A stretch of DNA of 64,000 nucleotides from Emticicia sp037153985 (lineage in GTDB: Bacteria > Bacteroidota > Bacteroidia > Cytophagales > Spirosomataceae): NCBI RefSeq assembly GCF_037153985.1, contig NZ_JBBAYI010000005.1, forward strand, positions 248,001 to 312,000. Direction: 5' to 3'. Position numbers and translations under genes: made by a program. This document shows, piece after piece, positions 45,029-53,977 of the stretch; position 1 is the first letter of the stretch; the number at the start of each line of letters is the position of its first letter. Below the pieces are notes generated by a model. That model had not been told where the DNA came from. It did no database searches and saw only the letters and a program-made list of their open reading frames with translations.

Positions 45029-46144
45029 ATGAAAAAAACGCTTCTTCTTCTGGTTTTGTCTGTCTGCACAGCTTGGGGGCAGAATATCGCCCGCATCGAC
45101 TCCGGTAATATCAACGGAGCTAGGTACCGGATTCTTTTCCCGCCCGACTGGAAAGGCAAACTGGTGATGTACGCGCATGGGTACGAATTCAACGGCAGCC
45201 CTTTGCAAAGTAAAAGCCCGCAGTTTCTGAAAAGCATGAGTCCTTTTCTGGAAAGGGGCTTTGCCGTAGCAGCCTCCGATTACCAGTTTCAGGGCTTGGC
45301 GTTGGCGCAAGGCGTAGACGACACCGAGGCCCTGCGTAAGTATTTTTTCGGCAAATATGGCAAGCCTGATTCTACGTTTATGGTAGGGCATTCGATGGGG
45401 GGCGGCATTACGCTCGCAATCATGGAAAACTTCGATAAAAACTATCAGGGTGCTTTGCCGCTGTGTCCGCTTTCGAGCCGTATTTACCTGCAATGCCGCA
45501 AGGAGTTTGACCTCTACGCTACTTTTAATGGCTTGTTTCCGGGTATTGCTACGCCTTTATCTACCATTTTCGATCTGAAAAACCCCTATCAGGCGCAAGA
45601 CTCAAGAAAGATGTTTGCCAAAGCAATGGACATGAAAAAAGCCATTCTTGCCAAAGACTCGGCACTGGCAGTAGCCTTTGCCCGCCGTTTCGATTTAAAA
45701 CTCGACGACCTGCCTTTTTCGCTGTTCTTTAACGAGAACGTCCTGCGTGACATCGCCCAGAAAGCCGGCGGAAACCCCTTCGATAACACCAACACCGTTT
45801 ATTCGGGTTTTCCTGATAATATGCTCGTAAATGCCCGCGCCGAACGCCTGCCCGCAACCGTAAACCCTGAAAATGTTTTTGGTAAGTACGACCGCTCAGG
45901 TAATATCAACAAACCTACTTTACTGGTGCATACCCTCTACGACCAGCTTATTCCGCCCACGTATGGAGTAACCAACTTTGAAAACATGGTGCATAAGCAG
46001 GGCAAAGACCAGTTCTTTACCGTCAGGTATACCAATGGGCAAGGGCATTGTGCTTTTTCGCCGCAACAAACAGCTAAAGCCTTCGACGAACTCCGTAACT
46101 GGGTAAAAACAGGTGCAAAGGCAAAAGCCGGACTGATGGAATAA
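45029..46144 (+). CDS. Exported alpha/beta hydrolase
   Basis: A 371-residue protein with a signal peptide ending near AWGQ. The hydrolase fold is shown by LVMYAHGYEF (oxyanion strand), the nucleophile elbow VGHSMGGG, and a C-terminal NGQGHCAF histidine. It starts 12 bases after the preceding hydrolase gene, so both are co-translated and probably act on related esters in the periplasm. Not assigned to a specific esterase class. Confidence 0.78.
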   Translation: MKKTLLLLVLSVCTAWGQNIARIDSGNINGARYRILFPPDWKGKLVMYAHGYEFNGSPLQSKSPQFLKSMSPFLERGFAVAASDYQFQGLALAQGVDDTEALRKYFFGKYGKPDSTFMVGHSMGGGITLAIMENFDKNYQGALPLCPLSSRIYLQCRKEFDLYATFNGLFPGIATPLSTIFDLKNPYQAQDSRKMFAKAMDMKKAILAKDSALAVAFARRFDLKLDDLPFSLFFNENVLRDIAQKAGGNPFDNTNTVYSGFPDNMLVNARAERLPATVNPENVFGKYDRSGNINKPTLLVHTLYDQLIPPTYGVTNFENMVHKQGKDQFFTVRYTNGQGHCAFSPQQTAKAFDELRNWVKTGAKAKAGLME

Positions 46145-46201
46145 CGAATCTTACCAAAGCCTTGTGCTGCACTGGCACAGGGCTATCGACAATACAGCTA
46201 A

Positions 46202-47068
46202 ATGATAGACATTAACAAAATAATTGCCATTGATGTGCATACCCATGCGGAGGTGTCGTGCTGCCAGCCACATGACGACTACCGCCCTGAGTTTGATGTG
46301 GCTTTTGCCAAATATTTCAAGTCAGACAAACGCCCCACTATTCAGGAAACCGCCGACTATTATCGCGAGCTAAACATGGCTTTTGTGATGTTTACCGTCG
46401 ATTCAGAATTTAATATAGGCAAACGCCGCATACCCAACAAGGAAGTAGCCGAAGGGGCCTTAAAAAACCCTGACGTAATGATAGCCTTCGCTAGCATTGA
46501 CCCCCACAAAGGCCGTATGGGCGCGCGCGAAGCCCGCGATTTAATTGAAAATTATGGCGTAAAAGGCTTTAAATTTCACCCAACGGTGCAGGGCTTTTAC
46601 CCGCAGGATAAAATGGCGTATCATCTCTATGAGGTTATTGCCGAATATAAACTGCCTATGCTTTTTCATTCGGGGCATTCGGGGTATGGCAGCGGGGTGC
46701 GTGGCGGTGGCGGCCTGCGGCTGGAATACTCAAACCCGATTCACCTCGACGACGTAGCCATCGATTTCCCCGACTGCCCCATTGTTATTGCACACCCTAG
46801 TTGGCCGTGGCAAGACGAAGCCCTTTCGGTAGCCATGCACAAACCAAACGTGTATATCGATTTAAGCGGGTGGTCGCCGAAGTATTTTCCGAAGCAACTC
46901 ATACAGTATGCCAACACCTTACTGAAAGACCGTATGCTCTTCGGAACGGACTTCCCTCTCATTACGCCCGAACGCTGGATAAAGGATTTTGACGAAGCAG
47001 GTTTCAGAGAAGAAGTAAAACCTTTAATTTTAAAGGAAAATGCCATTCGGCTATTAGGATTAAAATAA
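46202..47068 (+). CDS. Amidohydrolase-2 family protein, CouO/4-hydroxyphenyl-beta-ketoacyl-CoA hydrolase-like
   Basis: 288 residues of the metal-dependent amidohydrolase-2 barrel: DVHTH near the N-terminus, KFHPTVQ, LFHSGHSG, IAHPSWPW and the catalytic Asp in FGTDFPL. No signal peptide. In Rhodococcus p-coumarate catabolism, an enzyme of this family (CouO) splits the beta-ketoacyl-CoA intermediate, giving 4-hydroxybenzoate. Its presence beside a hydroxycinnamate ligase and crotonase, and near pobA, fits that route. A decarboxylase of the same superfamily is an alternative. Confidence 0.78.
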   Translation: MIDINKIIAIDVHTHAEVSCCQPHDDYRPEFDVAFAKYFKSDKRPTIQETADYYRELNMAFVMFTVDSEFNIGKRRIPNKEVAEGALKNPDVMIAFASIDPHKGRMGAREARDLIENYGVKGFKFHPTVQGFYPQDKMAYHLYEVIAEYKLPMLFHSGHSGYGSGVRGGGGLRLEYSNPIHLDDVAIDFPDCPIVIAHPSWPWQDEALSVAMHKPNVYIDLSGWSPKYFPKQLIQYANTLLKDRMLFGTDFPLITPERWIKDFDEAGFREEVKPLILKENAIRLLGLK

Positions 47069-47080
47069 AACCATCGTCTT

Positions 47081-47623
47081 ATGAAACAATTAACCATCAA
47101 AACCTGCCTTACTTTAGTTGTTGCCTTTATTTGTTTGCACCGTGCCGTGGCGCAAAATGCGCCCGAAGCTCCGGCACTGGAATTTGTTTGTGAATTAAAA
47201 ATAAAACTTAATCCACCAATGGTGGTGGGCGAAACCCCCCACGGTATGCGCCGTATTATTCCGATTATGGGCGGCACTGTGAGCGGGCCATCTATCAGGG
47301 CAGAAGTGCTTACAGGCGGAGCCGACTGGCAGGTGGTAAGGCCCGACGGGGTGTCGGAACTGGAAGCACACTACCAGATGAAAACCGACGACGGCGTAAT
47401 TATCTATATCAAAAATACGGGCTTACGCGTAGCAAGCCCCGAAGTTGTGGCCCGCATGAGCCGCGGCGAACAGGTGAGTGCATCGGAGTATTATTTCAGG
47501 GCTGTTCCGAAGTTTGAAGCCCCCAAAGGCAGCAAATACGAGTGGATGAACAACGCCATCTTTATTTGCAAGGGTATCAAGAACCCCGATAACGTGGCCA
47601 TTCAGGTCTGGAAAGTGCTTTAA
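47081..47623 (+). CDS. Exported DUF3237 (UPF0311) protein
   Basis: 180 residues: a signal peptide (cleavage near AVAQ) and a DUF3237 barrel with GETPHGMRRIIPI, GGADWQVVRPDG and EAHYQMKTDDG. Function is unknown for the family. It starts 12 bases after the amidohydrolase gene and is clearly part of the operon, so a role in binding or converting an aromatic compound in the periplasm is plausible. Confidence 0.83.
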   Translation: MKQLTIKTCLTLVVAFICLHRAVAQNAPEAPALEFVCELKIKLNPPMVVGETPHGMRRIIPIMGGTVSGPSIRAEVLTGGADWQVVRPDGVSELEAHYQMKTDDGVIIYIKNTGLRVASPEVVARMSRGEQVSASEYYFRAVPKFEAPKGSKYEWMNNAIFICKGIKNPDNVAIQVWKVL

Positions 47624-47658
47624 GCCGAGCTTTATAATTGTATTCAACCGCTATAACT

Positions 47659-48957
47659 ATGACATTCAGCACCCGAAACCTGATTGATAACGCGTCGCTT
47701 ACCCGTCTGCAATATCTTACCATCCTGATTTGCTTTTTGATGAATATGCTCGACGGCATGGACGTAATGATTATCTCCTATGCCTCAACGGCTATTATTA
47801 AAGACTGGCAGATTTCTCCGGCAGCTATGGGGCTGGTGTTCAGTGCCGGACTCCTCGGCATGACCTTCGGCGCGCTGTTTTTAACCCCCATTGCCGACCA
47901 AGCAGGCCGCAAAACCCTGATAATTATCAGTGCCTTGCTCATGGGAAGCACCATTTACGCTACATCGTGGGTTAACAGCATTCCTAAACTAATTATGCTG
48001 CGGTTTCTGAGTGGCGTAGGCATTGGCAGTATGCTGGCAAGCACGGCGGCTCTGATGGCCGAATACGCCCCCACGCGCCTGAAAGATTTTCTGGTGAGTA
48101 CAGTTATTGGCGGGTATCCGGTAGGGGCGGTTCTTTCGGGGCTTGCTGCCAGCCAGATTATCCCGACGTTGGGTTGGCAAACCATGTTTCAACTGGCGGG
48201 TATGATTACACTGGCATCGGTGCCGTTGATAGTGTTTTTCTTGTCCGAATCGCTCGATTTTTATATTAAACGCCGGCCAGCCAATGCGCTTGCTAAGGTT
48301 AACCGTATTTTGGCCCGAATGAATTTCGGAGCCATTGACCAACTGCCGCCCGCCCCTCCGAAACAACACAAAATAGCCGTTAAAGGACTCATGGGTAAAG
48401 AGTTTCTGGTGCCAACCATTCAGCTATGGATAGCCCTTTTTCTGGCTTTTGCTACGCTGTATTTCCTCACAAGCTGGATACCCAGTCTGGCGCAGTCAAC
48501 GGGTTTATCAACAAAACTGGCTATCTATGCCGGAATCGTTTTTAATGCGGGGGCATTCTTTGGTATTATTACACAGGGCTATTTTTCTAATAAATACGGC
48601 TTAAAGAAAACCATCGGTATTTTTCTGATACTGACCGGAGTGCTGATGGCTGTTTTTAAGGTTTTTCTGGGGTCTGACATGGTCTTCTGGGTATTTTGTG
48701 CCTTAGGCTTTGGTATTCAGGGCGGTTTTGTGGGCTTATATGCCGTGGCCGCGCTTATGTATCCGACCGAGTTCAGAACCACCGGCGTGGGGGCTTCTAT
48801 CGGTATCGGGCGGCTAGGGGGTATTGTAGGGCCAGCCATTGGTGGCGTATTAATTGGCATGGGGTTTTCAATCAGTACCAATTTTCTGATTTATGCCATA
48901 CCTACCATTCTGGCGGGAGTCATGACGATGTTTATTTCTTCCAAAGAAATAAGCTAG
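47659..48957 (+). CDS. MFS transporter, aromatic acid:H+ symporter (PcaK/AAHS-like)
   Basis: 432 residues, 12 predicted membrane helices. The first helix contains MLDGMDVMIISY, the acidic motif of the AAHS family, and the loop GRKTLI follows helix 2. The ATG at 47659 is used; the open frame extends to a TTG 21 bases earlier. It should import hydroxycinnamates, 4-hydroxybenzoate or protocatechuate with protons. Last gene of the operon; it overlaps the opposing AraC gene by 4 bases. Confidence 0.86.
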   Translation: MTFSTRNLIDNASLTRLQYLTILICFLMNMLDGMDVMIISYASTAIIKDWQISPAAMGLVFSAGLLGMTFGALFLTPIADQAGRKTLIIISALLMGSTIYATSWVNSIPKLIMLRFLSGVGIGSMLASTAALMAEYAPTRLKDFLVSTVIGGYPVGAVLSGLAASQIIPTLGWQTMFQLAGMITLASVPLIVFFLSESLDFYIKRRPANALAKVNRILARMNFGAIDQLPPAPPKQHKIAVKGLMGKEFLVPTIQLWIALFLAFATLYFLTSWIPSLAQSTGLSTKLAIYAGIVFNAGAFFGIITQGYFSNKYGLKKTIGIFLILTGVLMAVFKVFLGSDMVFWVFCALGFGIQGGFVGLYAVAALMYPTEFRTTGVGASIGIGRLGGIVGPAIGGVLIGMGFSISTNFLIYAIPTILAGVMTMFISSKEIS

Positions 48958-49823
48958 TTTTTTCGGAAGTCGCTAGGTGTAACGCCTGTTAGCTTTTTAA
49001 ACAAACGCGTAAAATAGGCGGGGTCTTTGATGTTCAGAAAATAGGCTATCTCCGAAACAGCATAATTGGTATTGAGTAAATATTTTTTGGCTTCGTTTAT
49101 GAGGTGTTCCTGCACAATCTGCAAGGCCGACTTCTGAACAAGTGCCTGACAGATACGGTTCAGATGCACGCTGGTAATGTGTAGCTCGCGGGCATACTGG
49201 CTAATGGTTCGGGTTTCGTGCAGGCTTCGCCTGATACTTTTCTGGAACTCCTGAAAATAATGTAGCGTGCGGTTACTGGCATTAGAAAAAGTAGCTTGTT
49301 GCGATAAACTGAAACGGTACAGATAAACAAAAAACAATTGCAATAGCGATTGAATGACGGTTTGCTTTTCGGGGTTTGTTTCGTATAGCTCCCGTGTGAG
49401 TTCCTGCGCATAATGCAGGATGGGCGTAAAATGCTCAGGCTCATTTTTAAAAGCCAGTAACTGAAAACGGTTGATTTCGAGCAGAAGTTTTGGCATATTT
49501 TTGAAAAGACTCTCAAAAAATGCCTCAGAGAACGTAATTACCTCGCCTTTGGTTTCGGGCTGAAAAGCAAAGCCATGCAAAGTATTGGCCGGAATACACA
49601 TAACACAAGGGCTTGAAAGTTGCAATGAGTGGCCGTCAGAAATAATGGTGCCAGCCCCTTGCTCAATAATAAACACCTGAAAAAGTTCGGTATGCAGGTG
49701 TTCTTTAATTTCCCAGTTGTGCATCCGGCTTCTGGTTTCGAGGGGTTCATGATGAATGAAGTAGGGCAACTCCATCGACTGGGTATCGCCGTAAAGACCT
49801 TTGAAATTAACGAGTGTTTTCAA
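48954..49823 (-). CDS. AraC-family regulator (PobR-like), divergent from the pca operon
   Basis: 289 residues: an N-terminal cupin (IKEHLHTELFQVFIIEQGAGT) and C-terminal HTH pair (TISQYARELHITSVHLNRICQ, AVSEIAYFLNIKDPAYFTRLFKK). The cupin pattern resembles AraC-type regulators of 4-hydroxybenzoate catabolism. Being divergent from pcaH, with a pair of 21-base-spaced repeats in between, it is the prime candidate for the pca/pob activator. Confidence 0.87.
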   Translation of the reverse strand: MKTLVNFKGLYGDTQSMELPYFIHHEPLETRSRMHNWEIKEHLHTELFQVFIIEQGAGTIISDGHSLQLSSPCVMCIPANTLHGFAFQPETKGEVITFSEAFFESLFKNMPKLLLEINRFQLLAFKNEPEHFTPILHYAQELTRELYETNPEKQTVIQSLLQLFFVYLYRFSLSQQATFSNASNRTLHYFQEFQKSIRRSLHETRTISQYARELHITSVHLNRICQALVQKSALQIVQEHLINEAKKYLLNTNYAVSEIAYFLNIKDPAYFTRLFKKLTGVTPSDFRKN

Positions 49824-49842
49824 TTGAAATGTTTTAAAAATG

Positions 49843-49868
49843 CAAATATATATATGGAAATATATTTG
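49843..49868. promoter_or_regulatory. Inverted repeat with back-to-back -7 boxes
   Basis: CAAATATA (49843-49850) and TATATTTG (49861-49868) are perfect complements 10 bases apart. The left arm reads TATATTTG on the minus strand, about 20 bases before the AraC start, so this is probably the AraC promoter and may also be its operator. Confidence 0.45.
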
Positions 49869-49920
49869 AATATAGATAGGGTTGAATATAGTTTGTCGGG
49901 GAAAAAAAATGACACGGGCA

Positions 49921-49937
49921 GCGGATTACCAATCCGC
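49921..49937. repeat. REP-like palindrome, copy 2
   Basis: GCGGATTACCAATCCGC, the exact reverse complement of copy 1 at 42841-42857; the flanking GGGCAG/CTGCCC is shared too. Confidence 0.55.
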
Positions 49938-50060
49938 TGTACCGCTTCATTGATCAAATACCCACGCTGAAACCTGTAAAACAAACCCACAGCACCAGCC
50001 ACAACACCACGCCTGATAAGCGGTAAGAAAATAGTTTATATAAAACAAGATGTTTATATT

Positions 50061-50116
50061 GTACAAGTAATATTTGCATTAGTGCAAGCGTTTGTGGCAG
50101 CCAGAAAATACCTTTG
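50061..50116 (+). promoter_or_regulatory. pcaH promoter with 21-base-spaced direct repeats (AraC-type site)
   Basis: GTACAAG (50061-50067) and GTGCAAG (50082-50088) are exactly 21 bases apart. The -7 box TACCTTTG is at 50109-50116, and no TTTG lies at the -33 position, where the second repeat sits. This is what an AraC-family activated promoter should look like. Confidence 0.5.
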
Positions 50117-50135
50117 TCGAAAAACTATTCAACAC

Positions 50136-50843
50136 ATGAGCCAGCTTATTTACCATACCTTTGACCGCGAGGTGCAGCCCCCGTATTTATCGCCCGATTA
50201 CAAATCAACCGTACTACGTGCGCCACAAAAGCCACTCGTATTGCTCAAACAATCGTTATCAGAACTGACAGGCCCCGTTTTTGGCGACTGGAATTTAGGC
50301 CCGCTCGACCACGACCTTACCAGAAATTCGGTAAAAAACGGACAGCCCCTCGGCGAACGCATTGTAGTACATGGCCGCGTAATGAACGAAAACGGGCAGC
50401 CCATTCCGAACACCCTCATCGAAATATGGCAAGCCAATGCCGCAGGGCGTTATGTGCATAAGGTAGACCAGCACGAAGCCCCCCTCGACCCAAATTTTCT
50501 GGGCGCAGGGCGTTGCCTGACCGACGACGAAGGCCGGTATAAATTCTACACCATCAAGCCCGGAGCGTATCCGTGGGGAAACCACTACAATGCGTGGCGG
50601 CCTAACCATATACATTTTTCGTTATTCGGGGCTAATATTACCAACAGGCTCGTAACCCAGATGTATTTCCCGGGTGACCCCCTCCTGCAACACGACCCTA
50701 TTTTTCTGGGTGTTCCGCCCAAAGGCCGCGAGTTACTCATTTCGCAGTTCGACCTGAGTATCACCGAACCCAACTTTGCTTTGGGCTATCGGTTCGACTT
50801 TGTGCTGAGAGGCTATAATCAAACCCCATTTGAAACACTATAA
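50136..50843 (+). CDS. pcaH: Protocatechuate 3,4-dioxygenase beta subunit
   Basis: 235 residues. All four iron ligands can be placed: a Tyr in GRYVHK, then 39 residues later Tyr in GAYPW, then HIH in RPNHIH; the spacing matches Pseudomonas PcaH (Tyr408, Tyr447, His460, His462). The enzyme opens protocatechuate to 3-carboxy-cis,cis-muconate. The ATG at 50136 is chosen because a GTG start at 50082 would place the -7 box inside the gene. First gene of the operon. Confidence 0.93.
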   Translation: MSQLIYHTFDREVQPPYLSPDYKSTVLRAPQKPLVLLKQSLSELTGPVFGDWNLGPLDHDLTRNSVKNGQPLGERIVVHGRVMNENGQPIPNTLIEIWQANAAGRYVHKVDQHEAPLDPNFLGAGRCLTDDEGRYKFYTIKPGAYPWGNHYNAWRPNHIHFSLFGANITNRLVTQMYFPGDPLLQHDPIFLGVPPKGRELLISQFDLSITEPNFALGYRFDFVLRGYNQTPFETL

Positions 50844-50872
50844 CCGAGATTTCTTCGTAAATTGTCATAGAA

Positions 50873-51397
50873 ATGTTACAGACACCTTCCCAAACCGTTG
50901 GACCTTACTTTGCTTATGGGCTTACCCCTGAGCAATATTTATATGATTTTAAAAGCCTTGTCGGAAACCAGATGGTAAACCCGCTCGACCACGAGCAAGC
51001 CATTACCATTACCGGAAAAGTATTCGACGGGCAGGGTGCGCCTATCAGCGATGCCATGATAGAACTCTGGCAGAACGACGGCGAATATCAGCTTTTTGGG
51101 CGATACGGCACAGGAACCGACCCCCAGAACCGATTCGTTTTTCATACCATCAAACCAGAGCCAGTTAATGGGCAAGCACCCTATATATCTGTGATTCTGT
51201 TTATGCGTGGGCAACTTATACACGTGTACACACGCCTGTATTTTTCAGACGAAGCCGAACTGAACGCCCAAGACGAAGTGCTTCTGGCCGTGCCTGAAGA
51301 CCGACGGCACACCCTTATTGCACAAAAGAAAGCCAATGGCTATGAGTTTAATATCTATATGCAAGGCGAAAACGAAACCGTGTTTTTCGACATCTGA
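50873..51397 (+). CDS. pcaG: Protocatechuate 3,4-dioxygenase alpha subunit
   Basis: 174 residues of the intradiol dioxygenase fold: TPSQTVGPYFAYGL at the start, AMIELWQNDGEY, and HTIKPEPV. It lacks the iron ligands, as alpha subunits do, and forms the active site with PcaH. It lies 29 bases after pcaH. Confidence 0.92.
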   Translation: MLQTPSQTVGPYFAYGLTPEQYLYDFKSLVGNQMVNPLDHEQAITITGKVFDGQGAPISDAMIELWQNDGEYQLFGRYGTGTDPQNRFVFHTIKPEPVNGQAPYISVILFMRGQLIHVYTRLYFSDEAELNAQDEVLLAVPEDRRHTLIAQKKANGYEFNIYMQGENETVFFDI

Positions 51398-51509
51398 CCC
51401 GCCCGCCCATTGTAGTAACACAAGCCAATGAATGGGGCAAATACCCCGCGTAGTACCTGCCTAAGTATGAATCATGTAAAGGCGAATGCGACCTTCGCCA
51501 AAAAAAGAA

Positions 51510-52841
51510 ATGAGCCTATACGCACAATATTTCTACTCGGTACAAGCAGATGAACTCCTGTCAGACAAGCACCTGATAGCCCAGATGCTCCGTTTTGAAG
51601 GCACGCTGGCATTGGCACAGGCCGAACAGGGGCTTATACCACAGGCTTCGGCAGAAGCCATTGCCAACTGCTGCCAAACCGACCTGATAGACACCGAATC
51701 GCTGATAGCGGCCGTCAGGCTTGGAGGCAATGCTGCCATTCCGCTCATCAAACAACTGACACAAGCCGTTAAGCAAAAATACCCCGAAGCCGCCGGATGG
51801 GTGCATCTGGGTGCTACCAGTCAAGATGTAATCGACACCGCTACGGTTTTACAGATAGAAGAATTTATTTACTGGCTCGACGAAAAACTAGCCGTTTTGT
51901 CAGAGTTACTTATGAGCCTCAGCCGCCGCCACAGGCAAACCCTCATGGTAGGCCGTACCCTGCTACAACAGGCAAAACCCATTACCTTCGGGCTTAAAAC
52001 TGCCTACTGGCTGGCAGGTATCGAACGCACACGCGAACGGATAGCCGCCATCGAAAGCAAGATACTCACCCTGCAACTGGGCGGAGCCGTTGGCAGTGGC
52101 AACACTTTTATATCGGCCGCAGTACAGCAAAACCTTGCCGATAAACTCAACCTAAATGCTGGCTTTGCATGGCATACCCAACGCGATAATCTGGCCGAAT
52201 GGGCCGCGGTACTGGGCATAATAGGCGGAAGCCTCGGCAAAATAGCCAAAGATATTGCCTTGCTCATGCAAACCGAAATAGCCGAAGTACTCGAAGGAGC
52301 CGCCGAAGGCAAAGGGGGGTCAAGCACTATGCCGCACAAGCAGAATCCGGTTTTGTGTACGGCCATTCTGGCTAACGCCAATCGTTTGCCGCCGCTGGTA
52401 AGCACCATGCTTGCCGCCATGCCGCAAGAACACGAGCGGTCGGCGGGGTTGTGGCACTCCGAGTGGGAAGTGCTGACCGAAATTATGCGTTTGGTAGCTG
52501 GCTCGGTCGAAAGAAGCACCGAACTGCTGGAAGGGCTGGAAGTAGCCCCACAGCAAATGTTAAGTAATCTGGAACGAACCAACGGGCTGATTTATGCCGA
52601 AAACGTTTCGTTAGCCCTTGCCCCGAAGCTCGGCAAAGCACAAGCGCACGAGCTGCTGGAACAAGCCGTTAAGCGCGCCGTTAGCGAGCAAAAACACCTG
52701 AAAACAGTATTGACCGACATGGCGTTGGATTTACCCGATTTGGACGAACTCTTCAGCCCCGAAAAGTCGATAGGCAATAGCCTGCTCATAATCGACGAAA
52801 TACTGGCTGGCATTGAACCTGATAAATACCAGAAAACATGA
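51510..52841 (+). CDS. pcaB: 3-Carboxy-cis,cis-muconate cycloisomerase
   Basis: 443 residues of the fumarase/aspartase superfamily with the signature GSSTMPHKQNP and HLGATSQDVIDTA. It closes 3-carboxymuconate to 4-carboxymuconolactone. The ATG at 51510 starts the conserved region (SLYAQYFYS); a start 24 bases earlier adds a basic octapeptide of no known value. Its stop overlaps pcaL (ATGA). Confidence 0.92.
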   Translation: MSLYAQYFYSVQADELLSDKHLIAQMLRFEGTLALAQAEQGLIPQASAEAIANCCQTDLIDTESLIAAVRLGGNAAIPLIKQLTQAVKQKYPEAAGWVHLGATSQDVIDTATVLQIEEFIYWLDEKLAVLSELLMSLSRRHRQTLMVGRTLLQQAKPITFGLKTAYWLAGIERTRERIAAIESKILTLQLGGAVGSGNTFISAAVQQNLADKLNLNAGFAWHTQRDNLAEWAAVLGIIGGSLGKIAKDIALLMQTEIAEVLEGAAEGKGGSSTMPHKQNPVLCTAILANANRLPPLVSTMLAAMPQEHERSAGLWHSEWEVLTEIMRLVAGSVERSTELLEGLEVAPQQMLSNLERTNGLIYAENVSLALAPKLGKAQAHELLEQAVKRAVSEQKHLKTVLTDMALDLPDLDELFSPEKSIGNSLLIIDEILAGIEPDKYQKT

Positions 52842-53977
52842 AAACCCATTACAAACTACAAGGAACCCCCAACAGCCCCGTGCTGATTTTCTCGAACTCG
52901 CTGGGGTCTGAAATGATGATGTGGGACGAACTCGTGCCGCATCTGTTGCCCTATTTTCGTATTTTACAGTACGATACCCGCGGGCATGGCGGAAGCGAAA
53001 CCACGCCCGGCCCTTACAGCATCGAAAAGCTAGGGAAAGATGTAATTGAGCTAATGAATGACCTCGACATCGAAACCGCCTATTACTGTGGCTTGTCGAT
53101 GGGGGGGCTTATCGGGCAATGGCTGGGGCTGAATCATCCGAACCGATTTAAAAAACTCGTGCTGAGCAACACAGGTGCTAAAATTGGCAACGACGAACGT
53201 TGGAACACCCGCATCGAGACCATTAACAAGCAAGGAATGCAGGCCATTGCCAACGAAACAATGGAACGCTGGTTTACCGAAGATTTCAGGCGGCACAAGC
53301 CACAACGCGTAGCCGACACCAAAGCCATGTTTCTGCGTTGCAATACGGCTGGTTATACGAGTTGCTGCGCGGCTATCAGAGATGCCGATTTTAGAGAGAA
53401 AGTGCAGAATATATCGGTAGAAACCCTCATTATCACGGGCGACGAAGACCCCGTAACCAATGTAGAGCAAGCCGAGTTTCTGGCCAACAAAATTCCGTTT
53501 GCACACCTGAAAGTGCTGCACGCGCGGCATCTGACAAGCACCGAATTACCCAAAGAATATGCCCATACACTGATAGACTTTCTGGTTGGCGATACCACCT
53601 ATGCCAAAGGAATGCACGTGCGGCGCACAGTGCTTGGCAATGCGTATGTAGATAAAGCCAACGAGAAAATCAACGCCTTCAATACCGACTTCCAGTCGTT
53701 TATAACCAATTACGCGTGGGGGGAAATCTGGACACGCCCCAACCTCTCGAAACACAGCCGTAGCCTGATAACCATAGCCATGCTGATAGCTCTCGACAAA
53801 AAAGCCGAATTGAAACTACACCTCAAAGCGGCCCTTAACAATGGCGTAACCGTGAGCGAAATCAAGGAGGTAATTTTACAGGCGGGGGTGTATTGTGGTG
53901 TGCCTGCGGCCAACGAGGCGTTTGCCTCAGCGCAGGAGTTGTTCAAAGAAATTGGAGTGGTTTATGAAAATACTTAA
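52838..53977 (+). CDS. pcaL: Fused 3-oxoadipate enol-lactonase / 4-carboxymuconolactone decarboxylase
   Basis: 379 residues: an alpha/beta hydrolase (about 1-250; QYDTRGHGGS, nucleophile in CGLSMGGL) fused to a carboxymuconolactone decarboxylase domain (about 260-379; WTRPNLSKHSRSLITIAML, ILQAGVYCGVPAANEAF). One protein thus performs the PcaC and PcaD steps, yielding beta-ketoadipate. The end overlaps pobA by 14 bases. Confidence 0.92.
   Translation: MKTHYKLQGTPNSPVLIFSNSLGSEMMMWDELVPHLLPYFRILQYDTRGHGGSETTPGPYSIEKLGKDVIELMNDLDIETAYYCGLSMGGLIGQWLGLNHPNRFKKLVLSNTGAKIGNDERWNTRIETINKQGMQAIANETMERWFTEDFRRHKPQRVADTKAMFLRCNTAGYTSCCAAIRDADFREKVQNISVETLIITGDEDPVTNVEQAEFLANKIPFAHLKVLHARHLTSTELPKEYAHTLIDFLVGDTTYAKGMHVRRTVLGNAYVDKANEKINAFNTDFQSFITNYAWGEIWTRPNLSKHSRSLITIAMLIALDKKAELKLHLKAALNNGVTVSEIKEVILQAGVYCGVPAANEAFASAQELFKEIGVVYENT

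Larger units (their letters stand above)
49824..50135. other. Regulatory region between the AraC gene and pcaH
   Basis: 312 bases without a gene. From left to right: an inverted repeat that contains -7 boxes for both strands, a REP-like palindrome, the 21-base-spaced direct repeats and the pcaH -7 box. Confidence 0.6.
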
